The notes: generated from the letters alone by a model not told the origin. A DNA stretch of 64,000 bases from Fusibacter paucivorans (GCF_018390735.1 NZ_JAHBCL010000003.1:107253-171252); one strand, 5' to 3'. Shown: positions 35,716 to 49,908, counted from the first letter of the stretch. Translations and numbers: made by a program.

Positions 35716-37362
35716 TTATTCGATATATGCAAATCCGAACCACCATGTAGAACGTGTGTTCATTTCCCAATCATGAACTTTATCAGCTACCATGATTGTG
35801 TTTGTATAGTAGTAGATTGGCAAGTTAATGTATGCTTCTTCTACTAATTTACCTGCGTCATAAAGCATGTTGAAACGTTCTTGACCTGGTGCAGTTTTAG
35901 CATCTTCAAGAAGTTTATCATAATCTTCATTGACCCATCTTGAGTAGTTCGTTGCACCAATGTTAGTTGATGTGAACATGTCAAGGTATGTCATAGGGTC
36001 AGAGTAGTCACCAATCCAACCAGCTCTTGCAACTTGGAAACTACCTTGTTTTCTAGTATCTTGGAAAACAGCCCATTCTTGGTTTGTTAATGCAACGTCG
36101 ATGTTAAGGTTTTTCTTCCACATTTCTTGAATAGCTTCTGCGATGACTTTATGGCCTTCAGAAGTATTGTACATTAATTCAAGTGTTGGGAAACCTTCGC
36201 CGTTTGGATAACCAGCGTCTGCCAATGCTTGTTGTGCGTCTTCAACAGCTGCAGTGGCTTGAAGACCAACTGATCCTAATTGATCACTAAACAGGTTGCC
36301 ATCTGCATCATAAGAAGTAGGTGCAACAATATTTAAAGCAGGAATTTGACCAGCTTTCGTTACAGTATCACAGATTGCTTGTCTGTCAATTGCAAGCGAT
36401 AATGCTTTTCTGACATTGACATCATCAAGCGGTGCAGCTTCTACATTAAATGCATAGTAATAAGTACCATCCATTGGCAAGATGTAGAATGTAGGATCTT
36501 CTGCAATCAGTCTTGAAATTTCTTCAGTAGGAACTGTTGCGAGGACATCTAGTGTGCCGCCTTCGTAAGCTGTTAATGCTGTTGATGCTTCAACAATCAT
36601 AACACCGACGATTCTTTCAAGTTTAACTTTGTCAGCTTGCCAGTATTCAGGATTTGGAACGAGTTCCAATCTGTCGCCGCCAACATATGAATCGAGCATG
36701 AAAGGACCATTTACAATTGATTTTGCAGGATCAATTGCCCATGCGCCGTCAGCGCCAGCTTCAACTGATTCTTGTCTTACTGGGAAGAATGTATAGAATG
36801 CAGTTAAACCTAAGAAGTAAGGTGTTGGTGCCTTGAGTGTTACTTCAAACGTTTTGTCATCAAGTGCTTGGAAAGTATCAACGTTTGCAGCGTCAAAGAT
36901 CCAAGAGTACTCAGATGCAGTTTCTGGTGCCAATACACGGTTCCAAGCCCATTCAAAATCTTGAGCTGTGACAGTTTTGCCGTCTGACCATTTTGCATCT
37001 CTAAGTGTGAATGTATAAACCATACCGTCATCACTTACTGTGTAGCTTTCAGCCATTGCTGGCTCTAAAGTACCATTGAGTTCACGCATTAAACCTTCAA
37101 ACATATTGTTGATTACGTGACCACCATCAACCGCTGCATTTAAGCCTGGGTCAATCGTTTTTGGCTCAGCGCCAATGTTCCAATAAAGAACTTGTTCTGC
37201 CGGTGCCTCAGTTGGTTCTGGCGTTTCTGCTGCTGGTTCGGTAGTCTCTGCCGGCGTATTGTCAGCAGGTGCAGCCGGTTCTTCTGTGTTGCCGCCGCAG
37301 CCGATGAACAAGCCTGCTACCATCATTACCACTAATAATAGTGCTAAACTTCTCTTAAACAA
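35716..37362 (-). CDS. oppA: Oligopeptide ABC transporter substrate-binding lipoprotein
   Basis: A family-5 peptide-binding lipoprotein of about 548 residues with lipobox LFIGC and a Pro/Glu/Thr-rich linker after the Cys. The conserved SBP_bac_5 signature lies around NMFEGLMREL and later EWAWNRVL. I chose the TTG at 37362: GGAGGGG ends six bases upstream, whereas the in-frame ATG at 37377 lies inside that ribosome site. It captures peptides outside the cell for the OppBCDF complex. Its own promoter and a 200-base leader suggest it is made in excess over the membrane parts. Confidence 0.93.
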   Translation of the reverse strand: MFKRSLALLLVVMMVAGLFIGCGGNTEEPAAPADNTPAETTEPAAETPEPTEAPAEQVLYWNIGAEPKTIDPGLNAAVDGGHVINNMFEGLMRELNGTLEPAMAESYTVSDDGMVYTFTLRDAKWSDGKTVTAQDFEWAWNRVLAPETASEYSWIFDAANVDTFQALDDKTFEVTLKAPTPYFLGLTAFYTFFPVRQESVEAGADGAWAIDPAKSIVNGPFMLDSYVGGDRLELVPNPEYWQADKVKLERIVGVMIVEASTALTAYEGGTLDVLATVPTEEISRLIAEDPTFYILPMDGTYYYAFNVEAAPLDDVNVRKALSLAIDRQAICDTVTKAGQIPALNIVAPTSYDADGNLFSDQLGSVGLQATAAVEDAQQALADAGYPNGEGFPTLELMYNTSEGHKVIAEAIQEMWKKNLNIDVALTNQEWAVFQDTRKQGSFQVARAGWIGDYSDPMTYLDMFTSTNIGATNYSRWVNEDYDKLLEDAKTAPGQERFNMLYDAGKLVEEAYINLPIYYYTNTIMVADKVHDWEMNTRSTWWFGFAYIE

Positions 37363-37488
37363 AATAATCCCCTCCATTTTTTTTGATTTCACAACCTGCA
37401 ATGTGTTGCTGAAACATCGCCTTCGCTGTGATGTGTCATCATGGATCATGATTTATATAAACGGCTAAAGCCGTTCATACCGTTCAAT

Positions 37489-37542
37489 AATTGTGTTATT
37501 CCCTCGCTTTTATCTCTCTTTCAATTCGCTTGTAACACAATT
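37489..37542. repeat. Long-range inverted repeat in the oppA leader
   Basis: AATTGTGTTA (37489-37498) and TAACACAATT (37533-37542) are perfect 10-bp arms 34 bases apart, inside the predicted oppA leader. A smaller hairpin ACGGCT-AA-AGCCGT follows at about 37461-37474. They may protect the abundant oppA transcript or be regulatory. Confidence 0.5.
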
Positions 37543-37577
37543 TTAATACAATGGTTAACAATTTTTAACATAACCAT

Positions 37578-37606
37578 ATTATAATACAGAACCCTTTATT
37601 TTTCAA
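37578..37606 (-). promoter_or_regulatory. Internal promoter of oppA
   Basis: On the minus strand TTGAAA (37601-37606), a 17-bp spacer and TATAAT (37578-37583) lie between oppF and oppA, giving a leader of about 210 bases. Confidence 0.65.
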
Positions 37607-37639
37607 ATAAAGATGAATTTGTTAATTATTAATTAAATG

Positions 37640-38635
37640 TCATTTTTTCTGATCCATCAAGTGACATGCGACAAAATGATCCGGCTCGACTTCCTTAAAT
37701 TCCGGTTCAATTTCGGCACAAACATCCATGGCATAGATGCATCTCGTCCTAAAACGACAACCTGACGGCGGATTAATTGGGCTCGGTACATCGCCTTCCA
37801 AAATAATGCGCTGCTTTTGTCGCGTGACTTCCGGATCCGGAATCGGAATTGCCGAAAGAAGCGCTTGTGTGTATGGGTGCAGCGGCTTTTCATAGAGATT
37901 CTTGCTGTCGGAAAGCTCAACGAGTTTTCCGAGGTACATAACGCCAATTCTATCTGAAATATGTTTCACCATCGACAGGTCATGCGCAATGAACAGATAC
38001 GTTAACCCAAAGTCATTTTGGAGATCTTCAAGCATATTGACCACCTGTGCTTGGATTGAAACGTCCAATGCTGAAATCGGTTCATCACAGATAATGAAAT
38101 CTGGATTAACCGCAAGCGCACGGGCGATGCCAATCCGCTGTCGCTGCCCGCCTGAGAATTCATGCGGATATCTGCTGGCATGCATTTTACTGAGGCCAAC
38201 GCGTTCGAGCAATTCATAAATACGTTTTTGGCGTGCTTCACCAGAAGCTAAGTTGTGAATATCCAGCGGTTCACCGATAATATCACCAACGGTCATACGC
38301 GTATTCAGTGATGCATACGGATCCTGAAAAATCATTTGAATGCGTTTGCGAAACGGCTTGAGTTCCTGTTCAGACATACCGCCAATTTCAGCACCGTCAA
38401 AGATGATCTCACCGCCTGTAGGCTCATAGAGTCTGATAAGTGTACGGCCTGTCGTCGACTTGCCGCAACCTGATTCTCCAACGAGTCCAAGCGTTTCACC
38501 CTTGTATATTTTAAAGCTCACATCATCAACAGCTTGTACATAACGAACGTCTTTACGAATAAACCCTTTGTTGATCTTAAAGTATTTCTTAAGATTTTTA
38601 ACTTCTAACAATACTTCTTTATTTTCATTACGCAT
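37640..38635 (-). CDS. oppF: Oligopeptide ABC transporter ATPase OppF
   Basis: A 331-residue ATPase with Walker [14 protein letters not shown], signature [15 protein letters not shown], Walker [13 protein letters not shown], and the C-terminal oligopeptide/dipeptide extension with Cys residues near [15 protein letters not shown] that binds an iron-sulfur cluster in related transporters. ATG at 38635 is five bases after GAGGTGG. It overlaps oppD by 8 bp. Confidence 0.95.
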   Translation of the reverse strand: MRNENKEVLLEVKNLKKYFKINKGFIRKDVRYVQAVDDVSFKIYKGETLGLVGESGCGKSTTGRTLIRLYEPTGGEIIFDGAEIGGMSEQELKPFRKRIQMIFQDPYASLNTRMTVGDIIGEPLDIHNLASGEARQKRIYELLERVGLSKMHASRYPHEFSGGQRQRIGIARALAVNPDFIICDEPISALDVSIQAQVVNMLEDLQNDFGLTYLFIAHDLSMVKHISDRIGVMYLGKLVELSDSKNLYEKPLHPYTQALLSAIPIPDPEVTRQKQRIILEGDVPSPINPPSGCRFRTRCIYAMDVCAEIEPEFKEVEPDHFVACHLMDQKK

Positions 38636-39653
38636 CTGCGCCACCTCGTTTCACCCCTGTATCGACTTCAACCTTAGGCGCTTCAGGGTCAAGCAGCCAG
38701 CACGCAGCGTGATGTCCTGGGTTAATGTCGTAATACTTTGGCGCTTCATTTGCACAGATCTGCATTGCATAAGGACAACGCGATGCAAATGGACACCCAA
38801 CGGGCGGATTTAATAAATCGGGCGGTGTCCCGGGAATGGGAACGAGCCGCTGTCTTTCATTTAAATCCAATCGTGGAATGGATTTGATAAGGCCCATTGT
38901 GTAAGGATGCTTCGGTTCATAGAAAATGTCCTCTGCACTGCCTTGTTCCATAATGAGGCCGCCATACATAACGACAATACGGCTGCAGACATCTGCAACG
39001 ACGCCGAGGTCATGTGTAATTAAAATAATGGCTGTATTGACTTTATCTTTAAGTTCTTTTAAAAGTTCTAATATCTGTGCTTGAATGGTGACATCCAGCG
39101 CTGTTGTCGGCTCATCTGCAATCAGCAGATCAGGCTGACACGAAAGTGCAATGGCAATCATAGCACGCTGGCGCATCCCGCCTGAAAATTCATGCGGATA
39201 GTTGTCAACGCGATCTTCCGGTGACGGAATACCAACGAGTTTCAACATTTCAACGGCTTTCTTCCGCGCCTCTGATTTCGAAAGACCCTGATGTTTAATC
39301 ATGGCTTCCATAATTTGATTACCCACTGTATAGACGGGATTTAACGATGTCATTGGATCCTGAAAGATCATGGCAATCTGATCACCGCGAATACTCATCA
39401 TTTCTTTGGATGATTTCGGAACGATATCCTCGCCCTTAAACATAATTTTTCCGGATTTAATTTTTCCGGGATGCTGCAATAGTTTCATAACAGACATTGA
39501 TGTAACAGATTTACCGCTGCCTGATTCGCCAACGATTCCCAGCGCTTCGCCTTTGTCTAGGTGAAAACTTACGCCGCGAATGGCTTGAACCTCACCTAAA
39601 TGTGTATAAAAGGAAGTGTACAGGTTCTGTACGTCTAAAATTCTCTCGCCCAT
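38628..39653 (-). CDS. oppD: Oligopeptide ABC transporter ATPase OppD
   Basis: A 341-residue ATPase with Walker [14 protein letters not shown], signature [15 protein letters not shown], Walker [13 protein letters not shown], and the C-terminal [15 protein letters not shown] motif. ATG at 39653 is nine bases after AAAGG; a GTG two codons upstream is too close to that site. Partner of OppF in the peptide importer. Confidence 0.95.
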   Translation of the reverse strand: MGERILDVQNLYTSFYTHLGEVQAIRGVSFHLDKGEALGIVGESGSGKSVTSMSVMKLLQHPGKIKSGKIMFKGEDIVPKSSKEMMSIRGDQIAMIFQDPMTSLNPVYTVGNQIMEAMIKHQGLSKSEARKKAVEMLKLVGIPSPEDRVDNYPHEFSGGMRQRAMIAIALSCQPDLLIADEPTTALDVTIQAQILELLKELKDKVNTAIILITHDLGVVADVCSRIVVMYGGLIMEQGSAEDIFYEPKHPYTMGLIKSIPRLDLNERQRLVPIPGTPPDLLNPPVGCPFASRCPYAMQICANEAPKYYDINPGHHAACWLLDPEAPKVEVDTGVKRGGADA

Positions 39654-39667
39654 GTCCACACGCCTTT

Positions 39668-40861
39668 CTATTTTCTAAGTCTAGGGTCGAGCGCATCTCT
39701 GAGCCCGTCACCTAAGAAGTTAAATGCCAACACAGTAAGTGATATCAAAATCGATGGCAACATCAACTGATATGCATACGATCTAAGGCCCGGCACTGCA
39801 TCGTTGGCCAAGGTCCCCCATGATGCCATCGGCGCATTGACGCCGAGGCCGATAAAGCTCAGGAACGCCTCTGTAAAAATCGCATTCGGAATCATCATCG
39901 CAAGTGATACGATAATTGGACCAAGCGCATTGGGAATAAGGTGTCTTACCATAATTCGCCACGTGCTCGCACCAATGGTTCTCGCCGCAAGAACGTATTC
40001 CTGTTCTTTAATACTCAAAATTTGACCGCGTACAATTCTCGCCATATTCACCCAGTAAACGGAACCAAGGGCAATACAAATCGTCTTGAGGCCAGGGCCA
40101 ATAACGACCATCAAGAGAATAACATATAAGAGCAGAGGCACCGTCGCAATAATATCGACAATCCGCATCATGATATTGTCAACTGTACCGCCAATATAAC
40201 CGGAGATCCCACCGTAAAGTACGCCGATAAAGAACTGAACAGCCGTTGCAATAAAGGCAATGAGCAGTGATATTCTAGCACCGTATATGAGCCGCGCGAG
40301 CATATCTCGCCCAAGTCTGTCCGTACCCAGTACGTAAACCTTGTTGTAAACTTGACCCGTTGGCACCGTGAAAGACTGGTCATCTATGATGAGTTGGAAT
40401 TTCGGTGCATCGGCATCCCCGGACTGCTTCGCTTTAGCAGCGAGGCTATAGTCAATAACCACTGTTTTGCCATCGACTGTATAGCCATTGTATTTTTTCA
40501 TAACGTTTTTATCTTCAATTGGCAGCTTAGTCAATTTCGCGCCATCTTCTTCAACGAGATAGAGTGTGTATTCCTTGTGCACATATACAAGTGTGCCGTC
40601 ACCAATATCAAAGGTATCGAGTGTCGGCGGAAGATTTGACATGTCCAGATCCTGATCGGAAAAAGACCACTCTGTAAAGAAATTGCCAAATGCAGCAAAG
40701 AGCATTAATAAAATGATAATACCCAATCCAACCATTGAGAGAACATTTTTCTTAAGTCGGCGCCACGCGTCCTGCCAGTACGTCAAGCTCTTACGAACGG
40801 CTTCACTCTCAGCCGCTTTTAATTCCAAGCGCTCCCATTTATTCGTCATTTTCGTTTCCAT
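39668..40861 (-). CDS. oppC: Oligopeptide ABC transporter permease OppC with large extracellular insertion
   Basis: A 397-residue permease. After the first helix (about 38-60) there is an extra block of roughly 95 residues (about 70-165) rich in beta-type and charged residues, before the usual LGTDRLGRDMLARLIYGARISL segment. Five more helices follow, with the binding-protein-dependent permease loop near EYVLAARTIGASTWRIMVRHLIPNA. Normal OppC proteins have about 300 residues. AAGGGGGG precedes the ATG; oppB ends nine bases upstream. Confidence 0.93.
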   Translation of the reverse strand: METKMTNKWERLELKAAESEAVRKSLTYWQDAWRRLKKNVLSMVGLGIIILLMLFAAFGNFFTEWSFSDQDLDMSNLPPTLDTFDIGDGTLVYVHKEYTLYLVEEDGAKLTKLPIEDKNVMKKYNGYTVDGKTVVIDYSLAAKAKQSGDADAPKFQLIIDDQSFTVPTGQVYNKVYVLGTDRLGRDMLARLIYGARISLLIAFIATAVQFFIGVLYGGISGYIGGTVDNIMMRIVDIIATVPLLLYVILLMVVIGPGLKTICIALGSVYWVNMARIVRGQILSIKEQEYVLAARTIGASTWRIMVRHLIPNALGPIIVSLAMMIPNAIFTEAFLSFIGLGVNAPMASWGTLANDAVPGLRSYAYQLMLPSILISLTVLAFNFLGDGLRDALDPRLRK

Positions 40862-40870
40862 GCGCCCCCC

Positions 40871-41791
40871 TTAATCACCTAGTTTAATTCTCGGATCGAT
40901 GATCCCATAAGCGATATCGACTAAGAAAATCATGATGATGGCAAACGCAGCATAGAAAATCGTGGTTCCCATAATCATGGTATAATCACGGTTCCCAACA
41001 CTTTCAACAAAAAGTTTTCCCATGCCCGGTATCGCAAAAATACGCTCGACGACAAATGAACCCGTTAAAATGGAGGCAATGGTTGGCCCCATGTATGTGA
41101 TAACTGGAATCAGTGAATTTTTAATGGCGTGCTTGAAGATAACACTTAATTCAGACAGTCCTTTTGCCCGCGCTGTTCTGATGTAATCCTGCTGCATGAC
41201 TTCAAGCAGACTCGATCGCGAAAGCCGCGCGACAAATGACAGCGAAAAGCCAGCCAGCGCAATCGTCGGACCAATGTATGATTTGATTTCTTCCAGCCCG
41301 TACGCCGGCACCAACATTAATTTCTCACTAAAGACGTAGATAAATAACGTGGCGACGACGAAACTCGGCACGGCGACCCCGACGGTCGCAATCACCGTGA
41401 CGATGTAATCCGGCAGTTTATTTTGATAGAGTGCGGATATCACGCCGGCGGGAATACCTGCTATAATAACAAATAATGACGCGATACCACCAACTTTAGC
41501 AGATATCGGGAAACCTTCTTGGATCTTATCCCAAACGAAGATACCCGGTCTCGAGAAAGATGGTCCGAAGTCTAATACGACAACCCCCTGTAAATAATCT
41601 GTGTACTGTTTCCACAGTGGATCATTGAGGTGATACTTCTCATTTAATGCCTCCAATACTTTTTCCGGCAATGCCTTCTCTCTTGAAAACGGCCCGCCTG
41701 GTATAGAATGCATTAAGAAGAATGTGATGGTAATGACAAACCATAATGTAATGATCATTGATACAAATCTTCTCGCTACATATCTGCCCAA
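40871..41791 (-). CDS. oppB: Oligopeptide ABC transporter permease OppB
   Basis: A 306-residue permease with six helices. It shows the family start GRYVARRFVSMIITLWFVITITFFLMHSIPGGPF and the loop DYIRTARAKGLSELSVIFKHAIKNSLIP that contacts the ATPases. I prefer TTG at 41791, eight bases after AGGAG; a GTG at 41800 overlaps the ribosome site. First gene of the leftward opp operon. Confidence 0.94.
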   Translation of the reverse strand: MGRYVARRFVSMIITLWFVITITFFLMHSIPGGPFSREKALPEKVLEALNEKYHLNDPLWKQYTDYLQGVVVLDFGPSFSRPGIFVWDKIQEGFPISAKVGGIASLFVIIAGIPAGVISALYQNKLPDYIVTVIATVGVAVPSFVVATLFIYVFSEKLMLVPAYGLEEIKSYIGPTIALAGFSLSFVARLSRSSLLEVMQQDYIRTARAKGLSELSVIFKHAIKNSLIPVITYMGPTIASILTGSFVVERIFAIPGMGKLFVESVGNRDYTMIMGTTIFYAAFAIIMIFLVDIAYGIIDPRIKLGD

Positions 41792-41808
41792 ATCTAACAC
41801 TCCTTTCG

Positions 41809-41823
41809 TATTTTCAGAAATAT
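41809..41823. promoter_or_regulatory. CodY-box-like site before oppB
   Basis: TATTTTCAGAAATAT matches the CodY consensus AATTTTCWGAAAATT at 12 of 15 positions and lies just upstream of the oppB ribosome site. CodY represses peptide import in many Firmicutes when branched-chain amino acids and GTP are plentiful. Confidence 0.5.
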
Positions 41824-42572
41824 AGATATTGAATAAACTTTTACTGTTGCTGTATACGCAAACAGTTGCTGCCAGGCCGTTTCGTTTACTCGCCCTTATT
41901 CATTCAACTCCTGTAGCACACGTCTCGACACAAACCCTATTACCATAATGATACATTACATCAAATTATGACACTCTTTTAAAATATAATTGCATTTTTT
42001 TTGGATGTAATTGTATAAATGAGATTGGTTTATACTCGTTAATCACATTAACGTGCATTTTTTTTGTGAACAGAGTGTAAATAGAATTGTTGTTTTCGCA
42101 TGTGTTTCTAATAATATTAAACTAAATCCCTCTATTTTTCAATGTTTAGTAGCCGTTTTATCTGTGAATTAATTGTAACAACTCTTCTATCGCCTTTAAT
42201 TTCAAAATAGTTTAATTATTCACAACACAGAATTTTAATAATCGTGTAAAATTATTTTTTTGCAATTCGCACAACTGTTAACTTTCATTTTTTAATCCAT
42301 GTCACATTCGTAAGGAAATTATAAAGTTCCTGTAACACGCATTAATAAATAGAGATATTTTACGGTTTGCCGCATTTATCGACTGCCTGCTGTCGCATGC
42401 ATGCACAACGCATAATTTTGTATAATTATAAACACCTTCAACCCTTCTCCTCTAAACACAAAAAACGACTAATCCTCATATAATCAGGATTAGCCGTCGT
42501 TGGCATTTAAGATTTAATTCTGCACTCATTTTACGTGTTTTCGCATTTGATTACAAGGATTGTTACGAAGAT
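41824..42572. other. AT-rich gene-free region between oppB and ligA
   Basis: About 750 bases with no credible coding region. It should contain the opp promoter and a long leader, but I could not choose a convincing -35/-10 pair. It has repeated TGTAACA words, a short GGAA-to-TTCC hairpin near 42318-42334, and the ligA terminator at its right end. Confidence 0.5.
42461..42500 (-). terminator. Terminator of the yaaR-pcrA-ligA operon
   Basis: On the minus strand CTAATCCT and AGGATTAG (extended by CG/GC pairs) form a stem around a 9-base loop, followed by TTTTTTG. It lies about 75 bases after the ligA stop. Confidence 0.82.
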
Positions 42573-46912
<4,340 letters not shown>

Positions 46913-46924
46913 AATGCCTCCTTA

Positions 46925-47374
46925 TTAAATCATCAGATTAATCAACAGCCCTCGAATCTCGCCTACCTTCTTCAAGACATTAATTTCCTTATGTTCTCGT
47001 TTAATAATCAGATTGGTGAGTTCAACGAGTTTTGCATCAATTTCCGATACCGTTCTCATCACTTTTGATCGACCGCCTCTTGAAAAGCTGCGGCGTTCTT
47101 TTACTTCATAACCATTGTTCACCACTTCATCGACAAATGTTTTAATCATCTCTTTATACGCGTACAGATTTTCAACTGTCCGATTTTCAATAAGCAGTTG
47201 CCCTCTGGAATCAATTTCATCAAGTACTTTTTGCAATGCATCCTTCTGTTCCTGGTAGTCTTTGATTGCCAGTATTTCAGTGAAGGAAACACGTGGTACT
47301 TCAGTTGCTTCTTTCTTTACAGGCGCCTTGGATTTGGACGCCGAACCGGTTTTAGACGATTTATTAACTTTCAT
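46925..47374 (-). CDS. YaaR-family protein (DUF327)
   Basis: A 149-residue soluble helical protein that matches the YaaR family in pattern: Ser/Lys-rich N terminus, then SFTEILAIKDYQEQKDALQKVLDEIDSRGQ and ENLYAYKEMIKTFVDEVV. The molecular function is not known. GAGAGGG precedes the ATG. It is the first gene of yaaR-pcrA-ligA and is followed by pcrA after 12 bp. Bacillus yaaR is in a different neighbourhood. Confidence 0.85.
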   Translation of the reverse strand: MKVNKSSKTGSASKSKAPVKKEATEVPRVSFTEILAIKDYQEQKDALQKVLDEIDSRGQLLIENRTVENLYAYKEMIKTFVDEVVNNGYEVKERRSFSRGGRSKVMRTVSEIDAKLVELTNLIIKREHKEINVLKKVGEIRGLLINLMI

Positions 47375-47434
47375 ATGCCCTCTCTTCTATCCCGTTGCGA
47401 ATTGCAGGCGCCGAGATCGTCCTGTTCGAATCAT

Positions 47435-47478
47435 AAAAATACCACTCTTATTATACCCAATTTAGAGTGGTTTCACAA
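47435..47478 (-). promoter_or_regulatory. Hairpin terminator of the FliK-like unit containing the yaaR promoter
   Basis: On the minus strand ACCACTCT and AGAGTGGT form a stem followed by ATTTTTAT, fitting a terminator for the upstream pair. The loop and flank also carry TTGTGA (47473-47478), a 17-bp spacer and TATAAT (47450-47455), a plausible promoter for yaaR-pcrA-ligA. Confidence 0.55.
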
Positions 47479-47515
47479 ACGTCTGTTCTTTATTTTCACA
47501 GTAAATAATTTCAGA

Positions 47516-47755
47516 TTACGCCTCTGACTCTTCTACTGCCGTTTCTACAGCCGCCGCAACGAGTCCAATTAATTCATAAATCTGAGGCGGAAGCATATGG
47601 CGGATATCGTGGCTAATCATATGTTTAACTTTTTCAGGTGATTGTGTAATCGGTTTTTGGGCTGCATTTGCCGCTTCAATAATCGACTCGGCATAATGTG
47701 TTAAATCCGATGCAGTATAATCGTCTTCACCATAAGATTTTTGATAAGGATTCAT
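47516..47755 (-). CDS. FlhB/EscU C-terminal-domain-like small protein (YlqH-like)
   Basis: A 79-residue protein. The run YAESIIEAANAAQKPI, then DIRHMLPPQIYELIGLVAAAV resembles the C-terminal cytoplasmic domain of the flagellar export switch FlhB (AxxIIxxAxxxxxPI, then IPxELYxxVAxVxAxV), as in Bacillus YlqH. The NPTH self-cleavage motif of FlhB is absent. Its ATG overlaps the stop of the FliK-like gene by 4 bp, matching the ylqG-ylqH pair. Assignment is by pattern only. Confidence 0.65.
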   Translation of the reverse strand: MNPYQKSYGEDDYTASDLTHYAESIIEAANAAQKPITQSPEKVKHMISHDIRHMLPPQIYELIGLVAAAVETAVEESEA

Positions 47756-49818
47756 ACTTTCATATCCACCTTTCCATCTTGAATCACTTGCTCTGCAACC
47801 GCTGTCTGCGTTTCGACCACGGCGTTCGGTTTCTTGTCCTCATAAGGAGTACCCTGAACGGACACTTGCTTAAACCCGGCAGCTGTCATATCTTCTTTAT
47901 AAGTCTCAAGCACGGCTGTCAGGGCTTCATGCTGATCATTTAAGACTTGAATACTGACATCACCATTTTGAATGCTGATCTTGATGCCCGTCTTGCCAAT
48001 GTTGCCAAGGTCCATGCCAAAATAGAGTTCTGAATTCTGCCAGTCTACTTGTGATTGTCTGTTTTGTCCGGTAACATAAACTTTCATTTCGCCTACATCA
48101 TTTGCTTCAGAAATCGGGTAATTGAAAAAGTAAAATGGCCTTTTGCCGTTTTGCTGCTGGTCGTTCATCATCTGCTGTCCAGCTAAATTCATGAGTGATT
48201 TCTCAGTGCTGCTAACCGTACGCTGTTCACTATCTTCCTTTGCCATTTTTAGCAGTATTTCCTTAACATTCGTGCGTATCAGTTCATGATCATTTTGATG
48301 ATCTCTGCCTTCAAGGCTGCTGACGACTTCTGACTCATGGTTACTGCCCATGAAACGCAACGTTTCAACAACGTCTCTTGCATGATGGCGGCCTTGGTCA
48401 TCTTGAAGCTGAGAAAGGATTGTTTGGATTTTCTGTGAAGATTGCACTGATCCGGGTTCGAGTACTTGTTTTGCGCTTTCCGCGCGCTGTGTCACGAAGA
48501 GCATCACCTGTCTTCTGTCAGGATTGAAAAACAGATTTTTAACAGTATCATGTGCTTTTGACACAATTTCGACAGCATCTGAAATTTTTCCTTCTGCCAA
48601 TAGATTAGATGCTTCGCGCAACTCGCTGGACGTGAGAAGCAAGTCCCTTTCCGTCTGCATGGTACTATACAGCGTCACTTCTTTTTGCGTGATCGTCTTG
48701 TCGATCATTTCGATTGCTTTTGCAACAGAAGATGCCAATGCCTCAGCCGTTTGCGCCTCCGGCGCCGCCAACGTTTCTGTGACCTCCGATTTAAAAGCAT
48801 CAAATTGCGCTTTCATCTCAATTCCCATTGCCGTTGTTTCTGTGACAAGATATTGTTTTACTGCTAGCTCACCTGTCAGCGATTCCAAATTGGCGGCAAC
48901 GGCATTTACCGCTTCCATCACCATGGCTTCAAAACCCTCCGGTACTACAGCATTATCATCGTTATGCCACACAGCATTCTCTTCGTAGACCATGCTGTCA
49001 TCTTTTGGATCATCGCTTGCTTTAGCCCCCGTTTGATCCGCAGACATTTTTGTTTGCGGCTGTACTTCACGATTAGACAACAGATCACCTTCTGCTTTAC
49101 TCCCTGCTAAAGAATCCGCTGATGCAATATCTGGCGTTTCTGTTTTGGCGATTGTATCAAGGCGTATTTCGGCAATCAAATCGGCTGCTGTCTCGGTCGT
49201 TGAGACGGCGCTATTTTCAAGTCCAAGTGTCGATAGTGCATTCGCAACACTTTCGACCGAAAGCTTTGACATCGCCTTCATTAAAGCCTTCATGGCACTG
49301 CCGTCAGCAGGCATGCTAATCCCAAGTGCATTCGCCAGCATAGCAGTCGCCTCTTTAAGCGTATAGCCTTGATCGACCATTTCTGAAAGAACCGCCTTTA
49401 TTGCCTTTGGCAGCTTAAGGCTGGCAATGACGGCCTTTGTATCGGCGGCAGTTGCCTCCTTTGGTACAGCCAGTGTATCAATCTGTTCAGCCGTTAGCGC
49501 TGCATCATTTAAAGCGCTGTGCAAGTCAGATAAATTCGAATCCGTCGGCTCAATGCCCTTGGCAAGCGCTGTCTCAAGTGTATTGAGCTTTTGAGCTTCT
49601 GTTCCAGAAGCTTTGTCCATAAAATGATTTATCTCATCAAGGTCATCTTCCGATGCCGTCACATTATATCTGGATAAGAGCTTAGCAATTTTATTGTCTC
49701 GAACACTGCTTTGTGTTTCTAAAGTGCGTTCACTGCCAGTGGTCACACGATCGTCTTGTTTAGGCGCCAAGACACTTTGCGGTTGTGTCAGCGATGAAAA
49801 AAACTGGGAAATCTTCAT
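47752..49818 (-). CDS. Large FliK C-domain-like protein (YlqG-like)
   Basis: A 688-residue soluble protein rich in Ala, Glu, Thr and Gln, without signal peptide or membrane segments. Most of it is low-complexity helical sequence with repeated ALxLP-type patterns. The C-terminal part (about 575-665) has alternating hydrophobic strands (ELYFGMDLGNIGKTGIKISIQNGDVSIQVL) then a helix ending in GFKQVSVQ, which resembles the flagellar hook-length control (FliK) C-terminal domain. No flagellar operon is nearby. AAGGAG precedes the ATG. Function unknown; pairing with the FlhB-like protein supports an export-switch-related role. Confidence 0.65.
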   Translation of the reverse strand: MKISQFFSSLTQPQSVLAPKQDDRVTTGSERTLETQSSVRDNKIAKLLSRYNVTASEDDLDEINHFMDKASGTEAQKLNTLETALAKGIEPTDSNLSDLHSALNDAALTAEQIDTLAVPKEATAADTKAVIASLKLPKAIKAVLSEMVDQGYTLKEATAMLANALGISMPADGSAMKALMKAMSKLSVESVANALSTLGLENSAVSTTETAADLIAEIRLDTIAKTETPDIASADSLAGSKAEGDLLSNREVQPQTKMSADQTGAKASDDPKDDSMVYEENAVWHNDDNAVVPEGFEAMVMEAVNAVAANLESLTGELAVKQYLVTETTAMGIEMKAQFDAFKSEVTETLAAPEAQTAEALASSVAKAIEMIDKTITQKEVTLYSTMQTERDLLLTSSELREASNLLAEGKISDAVEIVSKAHDTVKNLFFNPDRRQVMLFVTQRAESAKQVLEPGSVQSSQKIQTILSQLQDDQGRHHARDVVETLRFMGSNHESEVVSSLEGRDHQNDHELIRTNVKEILLKMAKEDSEQRTVSSTEKSLMNLAGQQMMNDQQQNGKRPFYFFNYPISEANDVGEMKVYVTGQNRQSQVDWQNSELYFGMDLGNIGKTGIKISIQNGDVSIQVLNDQHEALTAVLETYKEDMTAAGFKQVSVQGTPYEDKKPNAVVETQTAVAEQVIQDGKVDMKV

Positions 49819-49908
49819 GCGATACTCCTTTCTCTCACTTGTATTATCGGCATTTAGCCGCCAACCGCTTAGCTAATCCTCATGATCATTAGCGCCAAAA
49901 AAGTCATG

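Noticed and set aside
37584..37606. Second CodY box at the oppA promoter
   Set aside because: The best alignment to the CodY motif is only about 10 of 15 positions and lies in very AT-rich sequence.
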